A stretch of 64,000 nucleotides of DNA. It comes from Treponema putidum. GTDB taxonomy: Bacteria; Spirochaetota; Spirochaetia; Treponematales; Treponemataceae. Under the pieces are notes generated by a model that did not search any database, had not been told where the DNA came from, and saw only the letters and a program-made list of their open reading frames with translations. The first letter of the stretch is position 1, and each line of letters begins with the position of its first letter. The DNA lies in NCBI RefSeq assembly GCF_000755145.1, contig NZ_CP009228.1, positions 1,113,827 to 1,177,826 on the forward strand, written 5' to 3'. Shown here in pieces: positions 1 to 9,381 of this stretch. The position numbers and the translations under genes were made by a program.

Positions 1-715
1 ATTTTTTTTATCCTGCTTGGGGCAGTTCCTTTTAACCTGTAACAGCGCGGCAGCTCTTTATTTTTTATTTGCGCGCTTTCAGTCGATAAAAGGATTTTCC
101 TTTGCCGAAGTTGTTTTTTGTTATTCAATAATGCAGTTAAGTTTTGCCATTACCGAAAGCTATGCACGAGGCTTTGATTCATTTTCTACACTGATTATAA
201 CCGGAGACTTTGACAGGCTTCTTTTGCGTCCCCGAAATTTACCCCTTCAAGTACTGGGAAGTAAATTCGAATTTTCAAGGATAGGAAGATTGCTCATAGC
301 CGTCATTTTATTTTTTTACGGTTTAAGATTCGGAAATATAGATTGGTCTTTTTTAAAGGTATTGACTGTTTTCTTTATGCTCTTAGGAGGCATAGCAGTA
401 TTTTCAGGGCTCTTTTTAATCTATGCAGCTATTTCTTTTTTTACCATACAAAGCCTTGAGTTTATGAATATCTTTACCGACGGAGCCAGAACCTTTGCCT
501 CATACCCTGTTTCAATATACGGAAATAAAATTTTACGCTTTTGCACATTTATAATTCCTTATGCCCTTTTCCAATATTATCCGCTTTTGTTTTTATTCGA
601 TAAATACAAAAATCCCGCTCTTGCCTTTTTACCCCTTCTTTCATTTTTGTTTTTGATTCCTGCTTATCTTTTTTGGCGGCTCGGAGTTTCAAAATATAAA
701 TCTACAGGCTCGTAA
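1..715 (+). CDS. ABC-2 type transporter permease, 5' end cut by window edge
   Basis: This is the C-terminal ~235 residues of a polytopic membrane protein; the frame stays open to base 1, so the true start lies outside the window. Five or six hydrophobic segments are visible (about residues 30-50, 95-110, 113-140, 170-195, 200-220 counted from the TTG at 17). The pattern, including the LLRPRN-type loop after the second helix, resembles the ABC2_membrane_6/COG3694 permeases. These pair with an ATPase and a second permease encoded nearby, presumably upstream. Family members are about 260 residues, so only ~25 residues should be missing. Substrate unknown. Confidence 0.7.
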   Translation, partial: FFLSCLGQFLLTCNSAAALYFLFARFQSIKGFSFAEVVFCYSIMQLSFAITESYARGFDSFSTLIITGDFDRLLLRPRNLPLQVLGSKFEFSRIGRLLIAVILFFYGLRFGNIDWSFLKVLTVFFMLLGGIAVFSGLFLIYAAISFFTIQSLEFMNIFTDGARTFASYPVSIYGNKILRFCTFIIPYALFQYYPLLFLFDKYKNPALAFLPLLSFLFLIPAYLFWRLGVSKYKSTGS

Positions 716-906
716 AAAAACATCGGCACTAAATTTCTATTTTATAAATTTTCTCCATTACAATATTTTCCATTTATTTATTGCATAAACGCCTAGTAAA
801 AATAAAAAAATTAGTGTACAATCGCATCTGTCAATTCTTAATGTACATTCAATAAAAATCAATTACAAATAGTTTTTAAAATAACATTTGAAAGGAACTC
901 TAAATT

Positions 907-3027
907 ATGGTAGCTGAAAAAATTTATCAGAAGGAAGGAATACGGTTTTCTATCTTAAGAAAATTGGTTTTCTTTTTTGGTGGGTTAATCCTGATAGGAG
1001 GATTTACGATGGGAGCCTCTGCTTTATTTGTAGCAAGAAATGCCTTAATGGGACAAATTGAAGAGGCCTTAATAATGAAGGCAAAGGATACGGCAGAAAT
1101 TGTCGACGGCCGGGCCAATGCCTTATTATATTTTTTGGAAGGCCTTGCCCGTATGCCGGCACTGCGCGACTCCAGCCTCACTTTTTTTGAAAAAGTAAGG
1201 GCATTACAAAAAGATGCAGAGCGGAATAAAACGATAGAATACTTTGGAGTTTCCGATAAAAACGGTATAAGATATTCTTCTGACGGAACTTCCATTTTTG
1301 TCGGTGATAGGGACTGGTATAAGGAGGCTATTAAAGGCAGAAATTTTATTTCTGAGCCTCTTATAAGCCGTACAACTGGTGAACTTCAAATTATATTTTC
1401 CGTACCTATTTATGATGATGAACACAATATTTTAGGCGTGTTTAGTGCCGTTGTTAACGGCTTAGATCTTAACAATCTAATCGACGACATCGTAATAGGA
1501 GAAACGGGCGGCTGCTATATTATCGATGCTTCAGGAACAACGATTGCCGACAAGGACATAGAACTGGTTAAAAACCAAGAGAACAGCATTAAAAAAGCTG
1601 TATCCGACCCTGAACTTAAAAGCATTGCCGATTTTGAACAAAAAGTCTTAGCATCTTCTGAAGCCGGTTTAGCTAGATTTGTATATGAAGGACAAAAAGA
1701 AATTGCCGCTTATTCTCCTATGAAAACTAAAAACTGGAAAGTAATAATCAGTGCTCCTGTTCATGAACTTACCGGCAGTCTAAGGCCTTTAAAAATCACA
1801 ATCAGAATTATAGGCATTACCATATTGATTATATCTATTATACTTACAGCTATTATCGCCCTTACAATAGTAAAGCCCATTACATCAACAGTTCAGGCTC
1901 TTAAAAATATTGCAGATGGGGATGGAGATTTAAGGGTACGCTTACCTATCAAACGAAATGATGAAATAACCGATTTATCAAAATACTTTAACAAAACAAT
2001 TGAAAAAATCGGGAACTCAATCAAAACGGTAGGTTCCGAAAGTCAGGAGATGGAACATATAGGAAATGAGCTTGCAAGTAATATGACGGAAACGGCAAGT
2101 GCTATCCATCAAATAAGCACAAACATAGAAGGAGTAAAACAACAAGCTCTTACACAGGCAGCGAGCGTTACCGAGACCTCAGCGACTATCGAACAGATTA
2201 TTAAAACTATCGCACAATTAAACGGCATGATAGAATCTCAAGCTGCCAGTGTAGCCGAATCTTCATCGGCAATAGAGCAAATGGTAGGAAACATAAGCTC
2301 CATAACCCAGACCCTTGCAAGAACAGATTATGCAATCAAAAATCTTGCCGGAGCTACAGCTGAAGGAAAAGAAACTCTTTCATTATCAAATACCGTAACT
2401 CAAAAAATTTCGGAGGAATCCGGCGGCCTTTTAGAAGCTTCAAGCGTTATCCAACATATAGCAAGTCAAACAAACCTTCTTGCTATGAATGCAGCGATTG
2501 AAGCAGCTCATGCCGGAGAAGCCGGAAAAGGCTTTGCCGTTGTTGCCGACGAAATTCGAAAACTTGCAGAAGAATCAAGCTCACAAGGAAAAACAATAAC
2601 TTCAACCTTAAAGGTTTTAAGCAAAGAAATTGAAAACCTTTCATCTTCTTCAAAATTGGCTGAAGAAAAATTTGACAGCATCTTTGCCTTATCGGAGCAA
2701 GTAAAAAAGATGAGTGAGACTCTTATGCTTGCAATGAAAGAGCAAGAAAACGGAGGCCGTGAAGTCTTGACGGCAATTCATAATATCAATTTAATAACTT
2801 CTCAGGTAAATGACGGCTCAGCCGAAATGCTTGAGGGAGGAAAAAACATTGCCGTTGAAATGCAAAAACTTGATGACCTTACAAGAGTTATCACTGCAAG
2901 CATGAATGAAATGGCAGCAGGTGCACTCCAAATAAATGAAGCAACTCAAGAAGTCAATATCATTTCGCAAAAAAATAAAGAAAATATCGGCAATCTCGTA
3001 AGCGAGGTTGAAAGATTTAAAGTATAA
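907..3027 (+). CDS. Methyl-accepting chemotaxis protein (dCache, HAMP, MCP signalling domain)
   Basis: A 706-residue transmembrane chemoreceptor that should signal to CheA/CheW. Order: short cytoplasmic N-terminus, TM1 (~20-45), extracellular double-Cache sensor (~50-290, with DRDWYKEA typical of dCache_1), TM2 (~297-320), HAMP (~322-375), and a long coiled-coil signalling domain. The conserved hairpin tip is present as [16 protein letters not shown] and [13 protein letters not shown] near residues 525-555. No C-terminal NWETF-type receptor-docking pentapeptide is seen. The ATG follows AAAGGAACTC, a usable ribosome site. Ligand unknown; dCache domains often bind amino acids or small carboxylates. 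The 190 bases upstream show no clear promoter. Confidence 0.95.
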   Translation: MVAEKIYQKEGIRFSILRKLVFFFGGLILIGGFTMGASALFVARNALMGQIEEALIMKAKDTAEIVDGRANALLYFLEGLARMPALRDSSLTFFEKVRALQKDAERNKTIEYFGVSDKNGIRYSSDGTSIFVGDRDWYKEAIKGRNFISEPLISRTTGELQIIFSVPIYDDEHNILGVFSAVVNGLDLNNLIDDIVIGETGGCYIIDASGTTIADKDIELVKNQENSIKKAVSDPELKSIADFEQKVLASSEAGLARFVYEGQKEIAAYSPMKTKNWKVIISAPVHELTGSLRPLKITIRIIGITILIISIILTAIIALTIVKPITSTVQALKNIADGDGDLRVRLPIKRNDEITDLSKYFNKTIEKIGNSIKTVGSESQEMEHIGNELASNMTETASAIHQISTNIEGVKQQALTQAASVTETSATIEQIIKTIAQLNGMIESQAASVAESSSAIEQMVGNISSITQTLARTDYAIKNLAGATAEGKETLSLSNTVTQKISEESGGLLEASSVIQHIASQTNLLAMNAAIEAAHAGEAGKGFAVVADEIRKLAEESSSQGKTITSTLKVLSKEIENLSSSSKLAEEKFDSIFALSEQVKKMSETLMLAMKEQENGGREVLTAIHNINLITSQVNDGSAEMLEGGKNIAVEMQKLDDLTRVITASMNEMAAGALQINEATQEVNIISQKNKENIGNLVSEVERFKV

Positions 3028-3063
3028 AAATTAAGAGGTATAAATTTGTACTGGGAGATTTTT

Positions 3064-3837
3064 ATGAAAAAGCTGATTTATGTATTGGCATTGTTAGGAA
3101 TGCTCATTGGATGTAGCAAAAACACTAATGTAAGCAGAAACCAAAGCATTACAAGGGAAACAGAAACTGCAACAGAAGTGCAAAACGAAGCAAGCACTGT
3201 TGTACAAAATTCAACAGGTGTTGAAACTAAAACAGAAGAACCATGGATTGCTCTTATCGAAAAAGAGATTACAAAAATTTCTTTTAACAATGGAGAATAC
3301 AGGTTAATGCCAAATGACAAAGAAGGTTATTATTATATTAACGCTGAATTAAAAAATGGTTTGAATTTTTATGTACAGCTCATTCAAAAAAACTATATAG
3401 ATGATTCCATTAAATTCGAACTGCCAGAAACATTTCAAGAATATGCAAAAGCTGTTTTGTCTGTTTCAACTTTACCGCAAGATTTGAGAACTGCTAGAGG
3501 GGCTGTTGAAGTGAATGGTCACAAATTTGCACGAAACATTCGGGTTTCGCAATTTGCACCTGATATTTCTATGTTTCAAATGAGTTATTATACAACAACG
3601 CCCATGTATACGCTAGAATGTACCTTTTCAAGGGGCGCTGATGAATTCAAACAAGAAGCCCCAGAGTACTTTGAAGAAAATGGAGACTGGAAAGAAGAAA
3701 TGCCTTCAGGCGAAACTGGACATGATGAATTTGTAAAAAAGATAGTTGACGGTACAATCGAAAGTGAAACTGCACGGGAATTGTATAAAATAAGTGAAGA
3801 CTTTATGAAAACTATTGAAATAATAACAGTGGAGTAA
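3064..3837 (+). CDS. Putative lipoprotein, unknown function
   Basis: A 257-residue protein with a clear lipoprotein signal: MKK start, hydrophobic stretch, then lipobox LIGC (Cys at about residue 17). It is followed by a Ser/Thr/Glu-rich linker to about residue 60. I chose ATG 3064, preceded by GGGAGA, over a TTG at 3046 because it puts the charged n-region directly before the hydrophobic core. The rest looks like a soluble periplasmic or surface domain of mixed alpha/beta composition with no motif I recognise. It lies 36 bases after the chemoreceptor and ~90 bases before the broken exporter operon, so it may belong to that operon, but nothing in the sequence proves it. Confidence 0.7.
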   Translation: MKKLIYVLALLGMLIGCSKNTNVSRNQSITRETETATEVQNEASTVVQNSTGVETKTEEPWIALIEKEITKISFNNGEYRLMPNDKEGYYYINAELKNGLNFYVQLIQKNYIDDSIKFELPETFQEYAKAVLSVSTLPQDLRTARGAVEVNGHKFARNIRVSQFAPDISMFQMSYYTTTPMYTLECTFSRGADEFKQEAPEYFEENGDWKEEMPSGETGHDEFVKKIVDGTIESETARELYKISEDFMKTIEIITVE

Positions 3838-3929
3838 TTATTAGTTTATTTCAGAATAACTAACGTATTCAATCGATTATTGGTGCTAGTCAATAAGAAG
3901 CTCAATTAGATAAAAATATAAGGTATTTG

Positions 3930-4442
3930 ATGAAGAAAGATGTTGTATTGCAAAAAGATGAAACCGATTGTGCTGCAGCCTATATTGCCACAATTGCAAG
4001 ACGTTATGGAAAGCGCATTGCGGTAAAGCGGATAAGAAAGTTTGCACACACAGATCAAGAAGGTACTTCTGGTCTTGGGATAACAAAAGCCGCTAAGGCT
4101 TTTGGTTCTGACTGTAGAGGCGTTATCTCTAAAGAAAAACAAATTCCAAATGATGTAAAGTTGCCTTTTATTGCACATGTTGTTACGTCAGTTGGCAACC
4201 ATTATGTTACTGTTGAATCGGTTCAAGCTAAGTTTATAGAAATAGGAGATTCCGATTCGTATATCCTACGTTTCTTTAAACTATCGGCACCATATAAAAA
4301 TGTATGGATTAAAGTTTTTTTTGCAAGTTTAATGTTAGCAGTTCTAGGCATTGCTTCAGCTTTTTATTTCCGATTCTTAATTGATGAAGTCCTTGCCGGA
4401 GGACTAGAAAAAACTTTAACGTATTTTGCATTGTTTTTTTAG
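3930..4442 (+). pseudogene. C39 peptidase / ABC exporter, N-terminal piece (broken gene)
   Basis: First piece of a peptide (bacteriocin-type) ABC exporter. The C39 leader-peptidase domain is intact: Cys14 in QKDETDC, His91 in GNHYV and Asp107 in EIGDSD form the expected triad. These enzymes cleave double-glycine leaders on the cytoplasmic side during export. The first transmembrane helix begins near residue 125, then the frame ends at TAG 4440-4442 directly after a T7 run (4434-4440). Adding one T restores the frame, but TAA at 4457-4459 then follows, at a place where family members tend to have Gln (CAA). Two independent lesions argue for real decay rather than one sequencing error. Confidence 0.8.
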
Positions 4443-4468
4443 TTGTCATAATTTTTTAATCACTTTTA

Positions 4469-6004
4469 ATGCTTGCTCGAAATCAACTTCTTAATATTAT
4501 GGGTTTTAAAATTGATAATGCATTAATGCAATCATATTTTAGCCATCTATTAAAACTACCAATGAATTTTTTTTCAAATAGAAAGACAGGCGAGCTTATT
4601 TCAAGAATGTATGACAGTGCGACAATTAGGGACATAGTTTCATCTACGTCGTTATCTGTGGCAATGGATGCGGTGATGATTGTTTTTGGAATTATCTTTT
4701 TGTTTATGTTAGGTTCGAATTTGGCATTTGTTGCATTGGTGCCGGTAGTGATTGGCGCTATTGGAGTTTTGCTTTTTGCAAAACCATATGAAAAAAAAAT
4801 GAAAGAGAGAGCTATTGCTGAAGCTAGTAAACAGTCTTGTATGGTTGAGCTTATTACAGGAATAGAAACCATAAAATCGATTGCGAGTGAAGATATTGCA
4901 AATGATAAGGCAGAATTTGTATTGGTTGAAGCAACACGAAAAAATATTGAAATAGCTTCGATGGTAAATTTTCAAAACGTTTTTCAAATGTTTGTCTATA
5001 AATGTGGCAGTCTTGCCGTCTATTGGATCGGCGGTCTGGCAATTTTAAAAGGAAAGATGAGTTTAGGTCAGTTAATTTCTTTTGTAATTTTGTCAGGTTA
5101 TTTTTTAGATCCATTATCACGGCTTTTAACGTTACAACCACTATTACAAGAAGCAAAAACGGCTGCAGAACGGCTTTCTGAAATTTTTGAAGAAGCTCCA
5201 GAAATTGATGAGGAAAATGAAGTAGAAAAGATAGTCCCGGATAAAATATTAGGAGCAATTGAAGTTAAAAACGTCTCTTTTTCCTATGGAGCTCGAGGAC
5301 AGACATTAAAAGATGTGAGTTTAAAAATTCATTCAGGTTCTAAAGTTGCCTTTGTTGGGGAATCCGGTTCTGGTAAAAGTACATTGGCAAAATTATTGGT
5401 AAAACTATATAAACCGGATGCCGGTGAGATTTTGCTTGATGGAAAAAATATTGAAGATTATGATACAAAAGTACTACGAAAAAAAATAGGGTATATCCAA
5501 CAAGACTCGTTACTTTTTTCAGGAAGTATAGCAAACAATATTCGAGAAAGTAATCCTTCTGCACGCATGTCAGATGTTTTTTTAGCAAGTTCTATAGCAG
5601 GTGCAGATCGATTTATCACACATCTAGCAGAACGGTTTAGTACCATAGTAGGTGAACGTGGTACAAGTTTGTCAGGAGGGGAAAAACAGCGGATTGCAAT
5701 TGCTCGAACTATTTTGAAAAAACCGCAAATATTAATATTGGATGAAGCGACTTCCGGATTGGATAGTGTTACGGAACATGATGTTATGAAAAATATCAAT
5801 GACATCGCTAAAAATCAAACACACGTTATTATTTCTCATAAACTAGCTACAACAAAGGACTGTGATGAAATTTTCGTTTTTGACAAAGGCGAAATTGTTG
5901 AACATGGAACCCACGAGGAATTATTAAAGCAAGAAGATTTTTATTACAATCTGTGGAATATGCAAAACATAGGAAAAAATGAAACAAATTGTATCAGTAG
6001 ATGA
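4469..6004 (+). pseudogene. ABC exporter, C-terminal piece: membrane and ATPase domains
   Basis: Continuation of the C39 exporter after the frameshift and stop. It begins inside the membrane domain (RNQLLNIMGFKID, then LPMNFFSNRKTGEL), so the first one or two helices are missing. It has the remaining helices (~50-240) and a complete nucleotide-binding domain: Walker A GESGSGKST (~297), Q-loop, signature LSGGEKQR (~402), Walker B ILILDEATSGLD (~424), and H-loop ISHK. If translated from ATG 4469 it would be a half-transporter without peptidase, unlikely to work alone. It overlaps the HlyD-like gene by 26 bases, as expected for a translationally coupled operon. Confidence 0.8.
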
Positions 6005-7115
6005 ATTATCATACACCAGTGAACTATTGTATGGGTTAAAAAGTAAATTTGAAGACAGAATTATTTTTATAATAGGGGCTTTTTTTGTTTGTTTGATATT
6101 TTGGTTGATATTCGGACAGTGTGAGGATGTCATAAGAGCTTATGGAATAGTTCGTCCATCTGATGATGTTTCTATAGTTAAAATTAGACGAACTGGCGAA
6201 GTGCAAAAAATTTTTTGCAAGGATGGCTCTATTGTCAAAGAAGGGGACGTGCTCTTAAAATTAAACACTGATGCCGATATCAAAAATGAAGAAGATATAG
6301 TCGCAAGACTTACATTATTATTAGAAAAGAAACGAGACAATGACCTGTTACTAAAGAGCTTTTATGCAAATAAAAATCACATAAATCCAAAGTATAGTCA
6401 AGCATATATGCGAGCAAAGCTTTTTTTTGAAGTAAGGGGAAATTTAAAAGAAACATTAAATTTACAAAAACGATATCTTAATGATACACTAAAACTACCA
6501 GAAGCTAGTAGAACAAAGGAACAGGTTTTAACATTAAAACGTAATGTAAAAAATGCAGAATTAAATTTATCTCAATACTCGGAAAATTTTTTGACATCCC
6601 TTTTAAATGAAAAAGAAACCTATGAAGTAGAGAAAAATAACTTGAATGCCAATTTATCTCAGGTAAGATTAGCTATAAATAATGCAACAATCTATGCCCC
6701 AATAAATGAGACAATATTCATGCAATCATCAATTAATAAAAATGATTTTCTTTTTGCTAACACAACAGTATTAACTATTATCCCAACTGCCGAATCTGGT
6801 TATTATGCATATATCAATGTACCAGCCTCTAAAGCAGGAAAAATGGCAACAGGCATGCAAGTGAAGATGAAGTTTCCGGCTTTCCCTGAATACGAATTTG
6901 ATAAACTTAATGGAGTAATCGAAACTATCTCACCAGATGCGATGAATACGGGAGAGCACCTTATTTATATTGTCAAAGTAAAATTAAATGTAACAGAACT
7001 GAAAAATAAAAAAGGATTAAGTTTTCCCTTAAAACCGGGCTTGCAAGTTGACTCTACAATAATTTTAACTGAACAATCAATACTTTCATACCTATTAAAA
7101 AAACTAACGGAGTAA
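5979..7115 (+). CDS. HlyD-family membrane fusion (periplasmic adaptor) protein
   Basis: A 378-residue adaptor for a type I secretion system, linking the inner-membrane ABC exporter to an outer-membrane channel. One N-terminal membrane helix (~28-47), a lipoyl/barrel-sandwich half (~60-95, GSIVKEGDVLLKLN), a long helical hairpin (~95-225), the second lipoyl half (~228-250, ATIYAPIN) and a beta-barrel domain to the end. It appears intact, unlike the genes on both sides, and starts inside the last 26 bases of the exporter. With both partners broken it is probably non-functional in its own system unless it works with a complete system elsewhere. Confidence 0.85.
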   Translation: MKQIVSVDELSYTSELLYGLKSKFEDRIIFIIGAFFVCLIFWLIFGQCEDVIRAYGIVRPSDDVSIVKIRRTGEVQKIFCKDGSIVKEGDVLLKLNTDADIKNEEDIVARLTLLLEKKRDNDLLLKSFYANKNHINPKYSQAYMRAKLFFEVRGNLKETLNLQKRYLNDTLKLPEASRTKEQVLTLKRNVKNAELNLSQYSENFLTSLLNEKETYEVEKNNLNANLSQVRLAINNATIYAPINETIFMQSSINKNDFLFANTTVLTIIPTAESGYYAYINVPASKAGKMATGMQVKMKFPAFPEYEFDKLNGVIETISPDAMNTGEHLIYIVKVKLNVTELKNKKGLSFPLKPGLQVDSTIILTEQSILSYLLKKLTE

Positions 7116-7118
7116 TAT

Positions 7119-7721
7119 ATGAAAAAATATTTTGTTATAATTTATTGTTTGTCTTTCACCTGTGTAACTTATCTTTTTTCAGAAGCAAATATTTATGATT
7201 CCCTACTGAATATTTTGAGCAATAATAATCCGTCAGCAAAGGTAAATTTTTATTCGATCAATATTCTAAAAGAAAATATAAAACTAGAACGATATAAATG
7301 GCTTCCTAAACTTGGAATTACAACTGAACAAACAGTTAGTGGTTTTCTATCAAATAAAAAAGTAAGATTAAGCACTACTGATCTAACCTTAGGGGTGACT
7401 CAAAATTTGCCGCTTGGAGGTAATTTAGTATTATTTAACAAACATAAGATTAGTAATGCTTTCAACATAACGCCAAAAGAATTTTCTTATGGATTTACTA
7501 CAGGGGCAAAGCTAGAGTTTCCGTTTTTGTTTATCGTGCCATCAATTTTTTCTGAACTTAAGCAGTATGATTTATACTCTCAGAAAGATGAAATGGAAAT
7601 TATAAATATTGAACAACAGCTTTTTGAAGCTAAGTTAGTTTCTACTACTGTGCAGGCATTAGGAAATTATTATCTATTAAAAAAAACGTTAAAATTAATG
7701 AAGAATATGAAAAACTTTTGA
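7119..7721 (+). pseudogene. TolC-like outer membrane efflux protein, N-terminal piece (frameshifted)
   Basis: N-terminal ~200 residues of an outer-membrane channel of the OEP/TolC type. It has a signal peptide (MKKYFVIIYCLSFTCVTYLF) and a helical periplasmic segment. It starts 3 bases after the HlyD-like gene. The frame ends at TGA 7719-7721. Reading in frame 2 across the A8 run at 7679-7686 gives KINEEYEKLLILAEKK, a natural helical continuation, so one slip lies in or near that A-run. A second change is needed near 7745-7765 to reach the downstream piece. Identification rests on gene order and helical pattern more than on one motif. Confidence 0.7.
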
Positions 7722-7746
7722 TACTTGCTGAAAAAAAGATGAAAAT

Positions 7747-8526
7747 TTGTGGATACAAGGGAGACTTTCAAGTTTAGAGTTGCAAGATCGCAGTAATAAA
7801 CGTACTGATAAGCAAAATGAAATGATTAAGACGATGTTTCAATTTGAAACTGCAAAAAAAAATTTAAAATTAATTGGTGTATATGAAAACTATACGATAA
7901 ATGATCTCGACGAATGGATTTCATTATGGGAATTTTTTTTGGATAATTTTGAAATTAATGATTTATTAATCGCAAGATTAAATAAATTACGATTGCATAG
8001 TGATTGGAATTCACAAATACAAAGCTATATTTCATACATCCCTAAATTTTATATATCATGTGATTTTACGCCAAATGCAAACAAGGAAAGTTATAAATCT
8101 TTTTCTGAAAGTGTGAGCGAGACATTTAAAGAAAAAAATCAAGTTACATGGAATGTAAATTTAGGTATGACCATAAATCTTGATCCTTTTGCAAAGGAGT
8201 ATAGTTTGAATAAACAGTTCAAAAATTTAAAAGAAATTCAACGAATCAATGAAGAAGAGCTAAATAAAAAATTAAATTTGCAAGCAATACAAATCCGTAA
8301 CAACCTTAAAATGCTTGATGAACAAATAAAAAATGCAAATAGTAAAATAGAAGCGCTTAAATTGCGCAATTTAGAAGCAGAAACTATGTACTCATCTGGG
8401 TACATTAGCGAAGTAGAATGTAGTTTGCAGAAGCTAGAATTACAAGAAGCAGAGTTGGCATATACAAGTTTAAGACTTTCGAAAATTATCTATTATTTAC
8501 AATTTTATAACAAAAAACAATTATAA
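7747..8526 (+). pseudogene. TolC-like outer membrane efflux protein, C-terminal piece
   Basis: Continuation of the channel protein in a third reading frame. It is rich in long amphipathic helices (RLSSLELQDRSNKRTDKQ near the start; KLRNLEAETMYSSGYISEVE near the end). The latter resembles the repeated OEP motif in which a helix ends in a Gly turn followed by a second long helix. The TTG at 7747 is not preceded by a Shine-Dalgarno, so this piece is probably untranslated debris. The stop at 8524-8526 ends the operon; a weak hairpin (TATCAT/ATGATA, ~8539-8552) follows. Confidence 0.65.
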
Positions 8527-8577
8527 GCTATTTAAAGATATATCATCAATGATAATTTTGAATTTTATTCCTCTTTT

Positions 8578-9381
8578 TTAATTTGACCCTTTATCTTTAA
8601 AATATTTTAAAAGTTTTAGGTGTAAATTATTTTTTCTCTGCCTCATATTCGGGAAGGCCGATAAAATACGGACCTTGTTTTTTTCGGCAATAAGTTTAAG
8701 TTGTTCCTGTACTTTTTCATAAGCGGAATATCCGTCTTGTTTTAGTTTTTCACGCAGAAGATTAAAACTTTCTGCAATATTGCTTTCGCTTATTTTTTCA
8801 TGTATATCAAGCGATTCAAGATGTGCATAAAAATTCTCTGTCAAAGTCTTAATATGTAAGAGCGCATCATGGAGACCGATCAGAGCCTTAAGCGTAAAAA
8901 TAAAGTCGGCAATAAAAATAAAAAGTAAGGCTTTTGAAATAATCAAGATAAATAGATCGGGTATTTGATTTACATATTTTGAAATAAAAGGATTTACTAT
9001 ATACATTAAAGCAAGCCCCAATATTCCAAAAAGCGTCGAATTAAGGGCACAAACCCTTCCGTTAATATTCAGTTTGTGTTTTGAATAATCCCACCAAAGG
9101 GTATCAAATAAATATTCTAAAATAAAACTCGCAGCATATTCAAGAGCACTTGTCAAAAGTACGGCAGCAAAAAACAAAACTATAGGATAAGGGATTAAAT
9201 TTTTTAGCGAAAAAATTAAAATCAAAGCCCCAAAACCGTATATGGGACATACAGGTCCGTAAAGCATTCCTCGGTTTAACACAAACTTCCTTTGTAAAAG
9301 CGAGCAATAGACTACTTCACAAAACCATCCGATAAAACTGTAAATAGTGAAATATAAAATCAAATAATCCAATGCCATCAT
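8578..9381 (-). CDS. CmpB-like membrane protein (ABC_trans_CmpB family)
   Basis: A 267-residue integral membrane protein with about five N-terminal hydrophobic segments (first ~180 residues) and a charged, helical cytoplasmic tail. The conserved pattern YSFIGWFCEVVYCS, then LNRGMLYGPVCPIYGFG, then WDYS is that of the family named putative ABC-transporter type IV (PF06541, COG4905). Actual function is not established; no ATPase is encoded beside it. The start codon overlaps the stop of the upstream fucosidase (ATGA), and GGAGG sits just before it, so the two are translationally coupled. Confidence 0.75.
   Translation of the reverse strand: MMALDYLILYFTIYSFIGWFCEVVYCSLLQRKFVLNRGMLYGPVCPIYGFGALILIFSLKNLIPYPIVLFFAAVLLTSALEYAASFILEYLFDTLWWDYSKHKLNINGRVCALNSTLFGILGLALMYIVNPFISKYVNQIPDLFILIISKALLFIFIADFIFTLKALIGLHDALLHIKTLTENFYAHLESLDIHEKISESNIAESFNLLREKLKQDGYSAYEKVQEQLKLIAEKNKVRILSAFPNMRQRKNNLHLKLLKYFKDKGSN

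Noticed and set aside
3838-3929. Search for a double-glycine bacteriocin precursor beside the C39 exporter
   Set aside because: No short gene with a GG or GA leader was found here or within the operon; the cargo may be elsewhere or lost.
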